Notes under the pieces: generated by a model
Database searches by the model: none
What the model saw: only the letters and a program-made list of their open reading frames with translations
What the model was told of the DNA's origin: nothing
Program-made: the position numbers and the translations under genes
Part shown: positions 17,248-24,759 of the stretch, in pieces
Numbering within the stretch: the stretch's first letter is position 1
Layout: each line of letters begins with the position of its first letter
From: Limivicinus sp963617275
GTDB lineage: Bacteria > Bacillota > Clostridia > Oscillospirales > Oscillospiraceae
Direction of reading: 5' to 3'
Length of the DNA stretch: 64,000 nt
NCBI GenBank assembly: GCA_963617275.1
Contig: CAVENX010000020.1
Span: forward strand, 62,001 to 126,000

Positions 17248-17976
17248 TTAAACCGTTCTGTCTGTTTCTATAAACTGAAGATATGACGCAAGCAGAACGG
17301 CAGACAGCGATTTCTGATAGCTGTTGTCTTTTAAGTTTCCAATATCAAAATGGTTTGACATGAAGCCGCATTCCACAAGCACAGCCGGGCATGAGACGTT
17401 TGAAAGAATATATAATTTATCCTTATCAGGCTGAGCAACACGTCGGTTGCTCTTATCGACCGTTGCTGTTATATTCTCCTGAATTATTTTTCCAAGCTGT
17501 GCGCTGTTTCCGTTTCCGGAATATATCACATGCGCCCCCTGCGGCAGCGCCGTCGGATAACAATTCTGATGTATGCTGATAAGTACGGCGCCCGGGACTT
17601 TGTTTGCAATTTCGGCGCGCCTTACAAGCTCCTTGTGTTCGCTGTATGTGCTGTATTCACAGGCTGATGAGTCGTCAACGCGGGTCATTACGGCTTCCTT
17701 TCCGCAGAAAGCCGCCAGAAGGCTAAGCTTCTGTGCGATAGCAAGATTGATATCGCTCTCCTTTGTCCCGTCTACACCGATGGCTCCCCCGTCTATCCCG
17801 CCGTGACCGGCGTCAATTACAAGAACGCTTTCCCCGTTATAGGACGAGACAGGAGCGGAAGTGTACGACCTTATGTTAAAAACGATCGAGCCGACCCCTC
17901 CGACGAAGCATATAAGCACAGCGAGGAAAAATGCCAGGTCATTTTTCATTTGCACAAACGACCTCATTATTTTCAT
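17248..17976 (-). CDS. cwlD: N-acetylmuramoyl-L-alanine amidase, CwlD-like
   Basis: A Zn amidase that removes stem peptides from peptidoglycan; in spore formers CwlD helps make cortex muramic lactam. Its 242 residues comprise a signal anchor (about 10-32) and an Amidase_3 domain. The visible active-site parts are IDAGHGGIDGG (first His), KESDINL (Glu), SIHQN (second His) and VECGFMSN (catalytic Glu). The length, the lack of binding modules and the position next to spoIVA support CwlD over other amidases. The symbol is assigned by this context and is less certain than the family. Confidence 0.8.
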   Translation of the reverse strand: MKIMRSFVQMKNDLAFFLAVLICFVGGVGSIVFNIRSYTSAPVSSYNGESVLVIDAGHGGIDGGAIGVDGTKESDINLAIAQKLSLLAAFCGKEAVMTRVDDSSACEYSTYSEHKELVRRAEIANKVPGAVLISIHQNCYPTALPQGAHVIYSGNGNSAQLGKIIQENITATVDKSNRRVAQPDKDKLYILSNVSCPAVLVECGFMSNHFDIGNLKDNSYQKSLSAVLLASYLQFIETDRTV

Positions 17977-18027
17977 GTTAACACCTCATATTATACTCAC
18001 ATAAAAACAATTAGTCAAATGCAGTAT

Positions 18028-19506
18028 TCAAAGAAGAATACATATAAGTCCTCCGCTTCCCTCGTTGATTATTCGTTGAAGTGTGTCGCGGAGCTTGCTC
18101 TTTGCCATTTCCGGCAAAGCCTCGATTTTTGAAGTAAGCCCCTCTTCCGCAATATCATAGAGCGATTTGCCGAAAATGTTGGATTCCCATATTCTGTTCA
18201 CATCACCGTCAAAGCCTTGCAGCAGGAAATTGATGATATCCTCCGAAGCTGTTTCTCCGCCTATCGCGGGAGTGACCTCGGTTTCAATATCCGTCATTAT
18301 CATGTGTATTGCCGGGGCGTTGGCTCTCAGCTTCACCGAATATTTCCCGCCCTGCTTCACTATCTGCGGCTCCTGCATATTCATCTGGCTGGAATCCGGT
18401 ATTACAACGCCGTAACCTGTGCTTCTTACGGAGTCGAGCGCATCCCTCAGCCGGTCATAGTCTTTCTTGACTTCGCTCATTTCATAGAAGAATGATATAA
18501 TATCAGCATCACTGTTGACGCTGATGCCAGTCTGGCTGGTAAGTGTATCGTAATACAGCTGTTTCGGCAGGCCGATATCAACAGTAATATTTCCGCATCC
18601 AAGATCCTTTTCACGTATCCTGCTGTCGTTGATGTTGTCCGCATCGTGCAGCTTTTCAACCATCTTGAAGCAGTCTTTTACCTTCACAATGCTTTCGCAT
18701 CCTGAATAAAGTTCTTCAAAGATCTCGGATTTGAGCGTGTTTGTATCCGGAAGTGCGTTGAGCCACTCCGGCAGGTAAAAGCCCACTGATGTTACCGGAA
18801 ATTCCTCAAGCACCGACGCGACTATATGAGAGATATCGTCTTCCGACAGATCCTGACAGCTTACCGGAAGGCATCTGACGCCGTACTCCGCCGAAATTTC
18901 TTCTGCCAGAGACACCGTATATTCCGACGCAGGCTGTGTGCTGTTCATGAGGACGATAAACGGCTTTCCGATTTCTTTAAGCTCATTTATCACCCTGCTC
19001 TCGGCATCTATGTATCTGTCGCGCGGTATATCGCAGATAGATCCGTCACAGGTGATCACAATGCCTATTGTCGAGTGCTCCGTGATAACTCTGCTGGTGC
19101 CTTTCTCGGCAGCTTCCTTCAATGTCACTTCATGGTCAAACCACGGCGTCGCAACAAGCCGTTCTATCCCATCCTCGAACTGCCCGGCAGCCCCGTCAAC
19201 CATATATCCTACGCAGTCTACAAGCCTGACTTTCAGCTGTGTGCTTTCGTCGATCGTAATGCTGACAGCTTCTTCCGGAACAAATTTCGGTTCCGCAGTC
19301 ATAATGCTTTTACCTGAGCCGCTCTGAGGCAGTTCGTCCTTTGCACGTTCACGCATATATGTATTATCGATCTGCGGTATGACAAGCTTTTCCATAAAAC
19401 GTTTTATAAACGTTGACTTACCGGTTCTGACCGGCCCTACGATCCCGAGCATAAAAGCCCCGTCTGTCCGTGCGGCAATATCACGATAAATTGATGTACA
19501 GGTCAT
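18028..19506 (-). CDS. spoIVA: stage IV sporulation protein A (spore coat ATPase)
   Basis: SpoIVA polymerises on the forespore and forms the base of the spore coat. At 492 residues it matches the family. A Walker A P-loop, GPVRTGKST (24-32), is followed by a sensor region with MNSTQPASEY, a middle domain, and the C-terminal membrane-targeting end GSGGLICILL. GGAGG lies nine bases before ATG 19506. A sigma-E-like promoter is found just upstream, as expected for a mother-cell gene. The gene is strong evidence that the organism forms spores. Confidence 0.97.
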   Translation of the reverse strand: MTCTSIYRDIAARTDGAFMLGIVGPVRTGKSTFIKRFMEKLVIPQIDNTYMRERAKDELPQSGSGKSIMTAEPKFVPEEAVSITIDESTQLKVRLVDCVGYMVDGAAGQFEDGIERLVATPWFDHEVTLKEAAEKGTSRVITEHSTIGIVITCDGSICDIPRDRYIDAESRVINELKEIGKPFIVLMNSTQPASEYTVSLAEEISAEYGVRCLPVSCQDLSEDDISHIVASVLEEFPVTSVGFYLPEWLNALPDTNTLKSEIFEELYSGCESIVKVKDCFKMVEKLHDADNINDSRIREKDLGCGNITVDIGLPKQLYYDTLTSQTGISVNSDADIISFFYEMSEVKKDYDRLRDALDSVRSTGYGVVIPDSSQMNMQEPQIVKQGGKYSVKLRANAPAIHMIMTDIETEVTPAIGGETASEDIINFLLQGFDGDVNRIWESNIFGKSLYDIAEEGLTSKIEALPEMAKSKLRDTLQRIINEGSGGLICILL

Positions 19507-19542
19507 AAAAACAGCCTCCGCTTTCTTTACATCGTTTGTACG

Positions 19543-19571
19543 AGTCTATGATAAGCGGAGGTCTTATATTC
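19543..19571 (-). promoter_or_regulatory. sigma-E-type sporulation promoter for spoIVA
   Basis: On the minus strand, GAATATA (19565-19571) and CATAGACT (19543-19550) are separated by 14 bases. This matches the Bacillus sigma-E pattern KMATATT-N14-CATACAMT at 13 of 15 positions and sits about 37 bases before the start codon. Confidence 0.65.
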
Positions 19572-19573
19572 CG

Positions 19574-20329
19574 TCAGCAAAAAAACTTAACGACCGGCAA
19601 ATGGTGCTTGGCTCTATCAAATGCAATATCTGGAAAACGCTCTGTCAGCTTTTCATGCAGCGTATCAATAACCGGGTCTTCCGTGCCAAAATGATCGCCG
19701 TCTATAAGATTCATTCCAAGCTCCTGTGCTAAGAGAAACTGATGATATTTTATATCGGAAGTAAGATACGTGTCACAGCCCTTTTCAAACGCGGTCATTA
19801 CTTCATCTCCACCGGAACCGCCGAGGACGGCAACGCGCTTTACGCACCGTCCAGAATCGTAATATCTGAGACCGTTGGTGTGAAGTCTGTCCCTGCATAT
19901 TTCAAGGAAGTCCTTTAACGGAAGCTCCTGCGGAAGACGACCTATTCTGCCGCAATTTTCCTCGTCAAGATACGATTCCCTCTCCGCCCCGATAAGCGCA
20001 AGCAGCACGTCGTTTACGCCGCCCTCGGCAATATCAAGATTAGTGTGCATGGAAATTACGGCAACCCTATTCTCCGCAAGCTCAAGCAGCTTTTCATCCG
20101 TAACGCTTTTTATGGCGGAAAAAATAATAGGATGGTGCGAAATAATAAGCTCATACTTTCCGCTGATTGCTTCCTCAATCACGGCTTTTGTGACATCGAG
20201 AGAGATAAGAGCCTTGCGGCAGACGGCATTTTCCCTGCCGACAAGAAATCCCGCGTTATCAAAGCCGAGCTGCATATCCAAAGGGGCAAGCTCACAAAGA
20301 TAAGCAAAAACATCTTTAACGGTTGGCAT
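19574..20329 (-). CDS. Nif3-like dinuclear metal-centre protein (YqfO family)
   Basis: A 251-residue member of the Nif3/DUF34 family. Metal-binding motifs are visible: LIISHHPIIF, SMHTNLDIAEGG and the late GDHFGTE. These form the two-metal site inside the hexameric ring. The true substrate is debated (GTP cyclohydrolase-like or metallochaperone roles are proposed), so no function is assigned. GGAGG precedes ATG 20329. It overlaps the trmK end by 14 bases; trmK-nif3 pairs are typical of Firmicutes (yqfN-yqfO). It lacks the extra PII-like insert found in Bacillus YqfO. Confidence 0.88.
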   Translation of the reverse strand: MPTVKDVFAYLCELAPLDMQLGFDNAGFLVGRENAVCRKALISLDVTKAVIEEAISGKYELIISHHPIIFSAIKSVTDEKLLELAENRVAVISMHTNLDIAEGGVNDVLLALIGAERESYLDEENCGRIGRLPQELPLKDFLEICRDRLHTNGLRYYDSGRCVKRVAVLGGSGGDEVMTAFEKGCDTYLTSDIKYHQFLLAQELGMNLIDGDHFGTEDPVIDTLHEKLTERFPDIAFDRAKHHLPVVKFFC

Positions 20330-21023
20330 TGTTTTCCTCCATATACCTTGCTTTCATTTCAACATACTGCCTGTATATTTCTTCCATAAGCTTTTTTCTC
20401 GCAAGCGCATCTTTTCCGGCAGCTTTTTCCATTCCGGAAAGGCTTTTTTCGGCGCTTTTTATAAGCTTTAAAAGCCTGCCTAAAAACAAAGGTGAATTAC
20501 GAATCTGTTCATACTTTCCTATAAAAAGCTCTGCGTCATTAAGCGGCGTAAACGCGCCGAAACGCGATGTGATTATCTGATATACACGTCCGCCGTCTTC
20601 ACATAAATCTTCGCTAAGTATCTCAAAGCCGTTATTGATGAGCCAATACCTCAGTATCTCCGCTTTCGTCATCGGCTGAAGGATCAGCAGATAGTTCTGA
20701 TCCATGACCCATTCGTCACGGTCAAGTATACCGCAGATGGTATCACCGCCCATCCCGGCGATCAATATTGTGTCAATCTCCTGCTTTGGGCATTTCTCCA
20801 AGCCGTCACAGTGAATAAAGCCGATCCTGTTTTCAACGCCGGCTTCTTTCGCATTGAATATACCTGTCTCAAGAGGAGCGGCGTTTATATCCGAGGCGAA
20901 TATATTGCCGGGATAACCGGTGCAGGCAAGATATACCGGAATATAGCCGTGGTCGGTTCCGACATCAATAACTCCCTTACCGGGCGAAATTTTTTTGACT
21001 AAAGACATCAGGCGCTTGTCCAT
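20316..21023 (-). CDS. trmK: tRNA (adenine-22-N1)-methyltransferase TrmK
   Basis: This enzyme methylates adenine 22 of bacterial tRNA using S-adenosylmethionine. In the chosen frame it is 235 residues. It has the SAM-binding motif DVGTDHGYIPVYLA, ASDIN, the IAGMGGDTI motif and a coiled C-terminal helix domain, as in Bacillus YqfN. ATG 21023 (MDKRLMSL) is chosen because GGGGG lies eight bases upstream. The frame is open to 21065, but that stretch falls in a terminator-like hairpin. The gene is coupled to the downstream Nif3-like gene. Confidence 0.9.
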   Translation of the reverse strand: MDKRLMSLVKKISPGKGVIDVGTDHGYIPVYLACTGYPGNIFASDINAAPLETGIFNAKEAGVENRIGFIHCDGLEKCPKQEIDTILIAGMGGDTICGILDRDEWVMDQNYLLILQPMTKAEILRYWLINNGFEILSEDLCEDGGRVYQIITSRFGAFTPLNDAELFIGKYEQIRNSPLFLGRLLKLIKSAEKSLSGMEKAAGKDALARKKLMEEIYRQYVEMKARYMEENNANR

Positions 21024-21046
21024 TGCTAACCCCCAAAATAAAAATA

Positions 21047-21079
21047 CAGCATTCCCCGGCATCAAACCGCGAAATGCTG
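21047..21079 (-). terminator. terminator-like hairpin after the DUF1858 gene
   Basis: On the minus strand CAGCATTTC...CGG pairs with CCGG...AATGCTG, followed by a T-rich tract. It lies between the small DUF1858 gene and trmK and may let some transcripts through. Confidence 0.5.
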
Positions 21080-21097
21080 GTTAAGCCCTTTGTTTGA

Positions 21098-21298
21098 TCA
21101 GACAGTTTCAAGATAGGCTTTGAGAGCCACTATAAACTCATCCGGGTCAACACCGTGAGCAAAGCAGGCCTGCTCAAGGTTTTCACCGCTTGCCAGCGCA
21201 CAGCCCATGCAGTGCATCCCAATCGCCTGAAATGCAGGCATAGCCTCTGGGCAATTTTCAACTATTTCAGAAATAAGGGTTTCTTTTGTGATTTCCAT
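21098..21298 (-). CDS. DUF1858 redox-disulfide domain protein
   Basis: A 66-residue protein consisting only of the DUF1858 domain, also known as the hybrid-cluster-protein-associated redox disulfide domain. The conserved Cys-x2-Cys is in GMHCMGCALASGE, with a third Cys in EQACFAHG. The pattern (start helix, CxxC after MHCMGC, then an HGVDPDEF helix) is clear. It probably acts in thiol or metal redox chemistry, but no partner gene lies nearby. GGAGG precedes ATG 21298 with good spacing. Confidence 0.85.
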   Translation of the reverse strand: MEITKETLISEIVENCPEAMPAFQAIGMHCMGCALASGENLEQACFAHGVDPDEFIVALKAYLETV

Positions 21299-21461
21299 TT
21301 TGATCCTCCTAGCACGCTCAGTACGCGAAATTTTTTGCTGCCTCCCAACGCGGGACGCTCCGTTATATCTGATATTCGACGATGAGCCGGAAACACCGGC
21401 GGTTTTATTTTAATAACATAGTTTTCATGCTATGTGTTCTGATTTTACTAAATAAACACAT

Positions 21462-21495
21462 AAAATAATGGGACGCAAAAGCGCCCCATTATTTT
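21462..21495 (-). terminator. terminator after the zinc-ribbon gene
   Basis: A near-perfect hairpin (AATAATGGGGCGC with GCGTCCCATTATT on the minus strand, TTTT loop) runs into a T-run. It lies 10 bases after the zinc-ribbon stop codon. Confidence 0.75.
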
Positions 21496-21504
21496 GTCAG
21501 ACAA

Positions 21505-21783
21505 TTATGCCTGCTCTCTCATCTTAGCAAAGCATTCGCTGCAGTAAACAGGACGGTCGGACTTGGGCTCAAAGGGAACCTTTGCTTCGCCGCCGCATGC
21601 TGCGCAAACAGCTGTAAAGAACTCACGGGGACCACGAGCTGCATTCTTGCGTGCGTCGCGGCATGCCTTGCAGCGCTGGGGCTCATTCTGGAAGCCGCGC
21701 TCTGCATAGAACTCCTGCTCGCCTGCAGTAAATACAAACTCATTACCACATTCTTTGCAAACTAAAGTCTTGTCTTCGTACAT
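21505..21783 (-). CDS. small double zinc-ribbon protein
   Basis: A 92-residue protein with four Cys pairs: CKEC (about 9-12), CKAC (about 38-41), CAAC (about 60-63) and CSEC (about 80-83). The first half matches a probable zinc-ribbon family common in Clostridia (LVCKECGNEFVFTAGEQEFY, FQNEPQRCKAC). The second half is a CxxC domain of the kind often called zinc-ribbon or DksA-like. It may bind RNA polymerase or nucleic acid; no role is established. AGAGAGG precedes ATG 21783. Its promoter lies about 270 bases upstream, giving a long leader. Confidence 0.75.
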   Translation of the reverse strand: MYEDKTLVCKECGNEFVFTAGEQEFYAERGFQNEPQRCKACRDARKNAARGPREFFTAVCAACGGEAKVPFEPKSDRPVYCSECFAKMREQA

Positions 21784-22050
21784 TTTGAATCCTCTCTTTT
21801 GATAAAAAGTGCCGGTTTCCGGCTGTATATGCGATCAGCTCTTGGGCTGTAAACGCCAATATTTTTCCCGTATCTTATACGGAGTTTTCAAAAACGGAAA
21901 ATGCATCAGCTTCCATGCTCTCTGTCCAGCCGCATCTCAAATAAAGAGAACGGGAAAAACGCCATTCATCAAAAGAAGGAGTACGAGAGTTGCCTGCACT
22001 GCACAGGCGGGAAAGTATATCAAACCGAAACAATGATCTCAATCTCTTTA
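21784..22050 (-). promoter_or_regulatory. long 5' leader of the zinc-ribbon gene
   Basis: The consensus promoter at 22057-22084 places about 265 bases of untranslated RNA before the zinc-ribbon start. Small hairpins can be drawn on the minus strand: GCCTG/CAGGC, CCGTAT/ATACGG and GCCGG/CCGGC, the last close to the ribosome binding site. I recognise no known riboswitch. A second weak promoter (TTTACA, 18 bases, TATACA) might shorten the leader. Confidence 0.4.
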
Positions 22051-22056
22051 GATTAC

Positions 22057-22084
22057 ATTATACAGCAAGCAACCGTTTTGTCAA
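22057..22084 (-). promoter_or_regulatory. consensus sigma-A promoter for the zinc-ribbon gene
   Basis: On the minus strand, a perfect TTGACA (22079-22084), a 16-base spacer and a perfect TATAAT (22057-22062). It lies just past the ruvB stop. Confidence 0.75.
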
Positions 22085-22111
22085 CAAATTTTTGTAAAAA
22101 ACCTAAAAAAA

Positions 22112-23152
22112 TTATAGATCAAGCTGCTGCTGACCTGTATAGTCTATCCCAAGATGCTCATAGGCGCGTGCTGTGACGCATCTCCCTCTGGGAGTCCGTG
22201 TAATAAAGCCTTTTTGAAGCAGATACGGCTCATATACGTCTTCAAGAGTAACGGCATCCTCATTTATTGTTGCCGCAAGCGTTTCAAGTCCGACAGGGCC
22301 GCCTTTGTAAAACTCAATAATACTTCTGAGCATGCGTCTGTCAAGCGCATCAAGGCCAAGCTTATCCACCTCAAGATTTGAAAGCGCCATATCCGCTACC
22401 TTATTCGTTATAACACCGTCTGCTTTTACCTGAGCAAAATCGCGCACTCTGCGAAGAAGCCTGTTGGCGATCCTCGGCGTTCCGCGTGAACGCGAGGCAA
22501 TTTCATACGCGCCGTCATCCTCGATATCAACATTGAGGATTTTTGCGGAACGCATTACTATTTTTTTCAGTTCTTCAGGCGTATACAGTTCAAGACGCAG
22601 CGCAACGCCGAATCTGTCTCTCAGCGGCGCAGTAAGCTGACCGGATCTCGTTGTCGCGCCTATGAGTGTAAAGCGCGGCAAATCAAGATGTATCGAATTT
22701 GCTGACGGGCCTTTACCGATGATAATATCTATGGCGTAATCCTCCATAGCAGGGTAAAGGATCTCCTCATATGCTCTGTTAAGACGGTGGATCTCATCGA
22801 CAAACAGGATATCTCCCTCATTGAGGTTAGTGAGCATTGCCACAAGATCGCCCGGCTTTTCGATCGCAGGGCCAGAGGTTATGCGCATATTGACACCCAT
22901 CTCATTTGCAATAACCGCTGCAAGGGTGGTTTTACCAAGCCCCGGAGGGCCGTGAAGAAGGACATGGTCAAGCGGTTCGTTTCTCATTTTCGCGGCGTTA
23001 ATAAACACGCTGAGATTGCCCTTTGCCTTTTCCTGCCCTATATATTCGTTTATTGTTTTCGGGCGCAGCGAACCTTCATTGTTATCTTCGGAAAGATGAG
23101 CCGCCGAGGTTATGACTTCATCGTTCGATTCTTCGGAAAAGCTGATACTCAT
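22112..23152 (-). CDS. ruvB: Holliday junction branch-migration ATPase RuvB
   Basis: The motor that drives branch migration with RuvA. The 346 residues include Walker A GPPGLGKTT, the DEIH Walker B box (LFVDEIHRLN), the sensor GATTRSGQL, the arginine finger region and a C-terminal winged helix ending TPRGRCVTARAYEHLG. ATG 23152 is preferred over an in-frame TTG at 23158, since GGAAA is nine bases before the ATG. It is the last gene of a ruvC-ruvA-ruvB operon, 20 bases after ruvA. Confidence 0.96.
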   Translation of the reverse strand: MSISFSEESNDEVITSAAHLSEDNNEGSLRPKTINEYIGQEKAKGNLSVFINAAKMRNEPLDHVLLHGPPGLGKTTLAAVIANEMGVNMRITSGPAIEKPGDLVAMLTNLNEGDILFVDEIHRLNRAYEEILYPAMEDYAIDIIIGKGPSANSIHLDLPRFTLIGATTRSGQLTAPLRDRFGVALRLELYTPEELKKIVMRSAKILNVDIEDDGAYEIASRSRGTPRIANRLLRRVRDFAQVKADGVITNKVADMALSNLEVDKLGLDALDRRMLRSIIEFYKGGPVGLETLAATINEDAVTLEDVYEPYLLQKGFITRTPRGRCVTARAYEHLGIDYTGQQQLDL

Positions 23153-23172
23153 TTTCAATATTTCCTTTGATA

Positions 23173-23775
23173 CTATTTAACCATGTTTTTCAGAACTGAC
23201 TTGATAATCTGTTCAGATGACATGTTTTCAATGTCCAGTGTTTTAAGGACGGGATTTATATCGGCGGTCGAATAACCGAGGACAGAAAGAGCTGCAATCG
23301 CGTCGTTTACGCTGCTTCCTGCATTCCGCACATCCAAAACAGGCGCACTGAAATCAAAGCTCATCTTGCCTGTTTCCTTGCTCATCTTATCTTTCAGCTC
23401 AAGGATAGCACGCTGGGCGATTTTTTTCCCGACACCCGGCGCAGCGGTCAGCGCCTTTTCGTCGCCGTTGAGTATCGCCAGCGCAAGCCCTTCAGGCGTG
23501 TTATACGACAGCATGGAAAGCGCAGCTTTAGGGCCTATGCCGGAAACTGCCGTAAGCATTTCAAAACAGCGTTTTTCGGATTTTGCAGCAAAACCGAACA
23601 GTTCGAAAGCGTTTTCCGAAACTGATTCCGAAATATAAAGCTTTGCTTTGCCGCCTTTCTTCAGCGTACCGACGGTGTTCGCGGATACATTGACGGCAAA
23701 CCCGACGCCGCCGCATTCTATAACGGTAAAATTAGGCTCAAGCTCGGCGACAACGCCTTCTATATGGTAGAACAT
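23173..23775 (-). CDS. ruvA: Holliday junction DNA-binding protein RuvA
   Basis: RuvA binds the four-way junction and loads RuvB. The 200 residues form an N-terminal OB fold (IEGVVAELEPNFTVIECGGVGF), tandem helix-hairpin-helix motifs (VSGIGPKAAL and APGVGKKIAQRAI) and a C-terminal RuvB-binding UBA-like domain (DAIAALSVLGYS). Its start overlaps the end of ruvC by 16 bases. Confidence 0.95.
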   Translation of the reverse strand: MFYHIEGVVAELEPNFTVIECGGVGFAVNVSANTVGTLKKGGKAKLYISESVSENAFELFGFAAKSEKRCFEMLTAVSGIGPKAALSMLSYNTPEGLALAILNGDEKALTAAPGVGKKIAQRAILELKDKMSKETGKMSFDFSAPVLDVRNAGSSVNDAIAALSVLGYSTADINPVLKTLDIENMSSEQIIKSVLKNMVK

Positions 23776-24272
23776 TTTTCATTTTCTCCTTTATAAAGCA
23801 AAGACGATGAGCTCCTCGCATGGCACAGAGCAAGAGCAACGGCATCCGCGGCGTCATCCGGCTTTGGAGCAGCTTTCAGAGAGCAGAGCCGCTTGACCAT
23901 CTCCATAACCTGGTGCTTTTCCGCCCTGCCATAGCCGACAACGGACTGCTTGACCTGCAAAGGTGTATATTCGTATATCTTCAGTCCATGCTTCTGACAG
24001 GCAAGTAAAATCACACCTCTGCCATGCGCAACGGAGATACCTGTTGTAATATTGGTATTAAAAAAAAGCTCTTCAACGGATACGCAGTCAGGGGAAAACA
24101 TCTCTATAAGACTGCACAGATCATCGAATATTCTTTCAAGCCTTGATGAAAGGTTTGTATGTGCCGGGGTAGAAATGACTCCGCATTTAACAAGTCTGAA
24201 TTTGCCCGAGGCGGAATCGAGAACCGCAAAACCGATCGTTGCAATACCAGGGTCAATTCCTAAAATTCGCAT
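23760..24272 (-). CDS. ruvC: crossover junction endonuclease RuvC
   Basis: RuvC cuts Holliday junctions. At 170 residues it has the four acidic active-site residues in place: D7 (GIDPG), E67 or E68 (SVEELFF), and D140 and D143 (KPDDAADAVALA). GGGAAGTGG precedes ATG 24272. It is the first gene of the ruvCAB operon. A repeat-rich non-coding stretch lies upstream. Confidence 0.95.
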   Translation of the reverse strand: MRILGIDPGIATIGFAVLDSASGKFRLVKCGVISTPAHTNLSSRLERIFDDLCSLIEMFSPDCVSVEELFFNTNITTGISVAHGRGVILLACQKHGLKIYEYTPLQVKQSVVGYGRAEKHQVMEMVKRLCSLKAAPKPDDAADAVALALCHARSSSSLLYKGENEKCSTI

Positions 24273-24322
24273 TAAACCACTTCCCGGTTGATTTTAACAT
24301 ATTTTCTTCTGCATATCAACCG

Positions 24323-24362
24323 AAAAACTTCGCAGAGTTTTTGCCTGTGGGCAAAAATCAGT
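24323..24362 (+). repeat. dispersed repeat core, copy A
   Basis: The stretch CGCAGAGTTTTTGCC, four bases, then GGCAAAAATCAG is nearly identical to the minus strand at 60806-60845. The inner GCC/GGC arms with T/A runs form a hairpin. The copy sits at one end of the repeat-rich region upstream of ruvC. It is evidence for a dispersed element rather than a gene. Confidence 0.6.
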
Positions 24363-24434
24363 AAGCATAAGGTGAGTTGAACAGCTACCAAATTTGGGCC
24401 TGCTAGGCGCACACGTATGCCGGAAAAACCACGA

Positions 24435-24471
24435 AACCAAAACCCGATGCTGAACACATCGGGTTTTGGTT
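24435..24471. terminator. perfect-palindrome terminator
   Basis: AACCAAAACCCGATG (24435-24449) pairs perfectly with CATCGGGTTTTGGTT (24457-24471) around a 7-base loop. It probably ends the leftward xerD transcript. It directly abuts the inverted-repeat element that starts at 24470. Confidence 0.65.
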
Positions 24472-24753
24472 AAGCATAAGGGGAGTAACCGAACACCGCC
24501 TCCGCCATGACTTTTTGCCCTTTCTCTGCGTTATCGTCCTTGAAATACGGCAGTATTCCTGCGTCCTCTGCCTTGATAAAGAACAAAAAATCTATGGCGG
24601 AGGTCAAGGAGTCAAGGATTTTTAAGCGAGAGAGGGGCGCTGCAGGCAAGGCTTTGCGATTGAGGAAGGCTTGCCGCCTTGTGATTGAGCAAAACGAAGC
24701 CTGCGGCGCTCATATCCGCTTAAAAACGGGTTCCGATACTCACCTTATGCTTA
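24470..24753. repeat. MITE-like palindromic element
   Basis: About 284 bases bounded by imperfect terminal inverted repeats of about 26-28 bases: left TTAAGCATAAGGGGAGTA at 24470, and right, on the opposite strand, CTTAAGCATAAGGTGAGTA ending at 24753. A third copy of the core TAAGCATAAGGTGAGT is at 24362-24377. Inside are nested palindromes: CCTCCGCCAT (24499-24508) with ATGGCGGAGG (24594-24603), AATAC/GTATT (24544-24557), and a long imperfect stem joining 24618-24647 with 24699-24726. No transposase is present. Read on the minus strand, part is an open frame with AEDAGILPYFKDDNAEKG, echoed at the 60.6-kb locus. Confidence 0.6.
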
Positions 24754-24759
24754 AGCATA

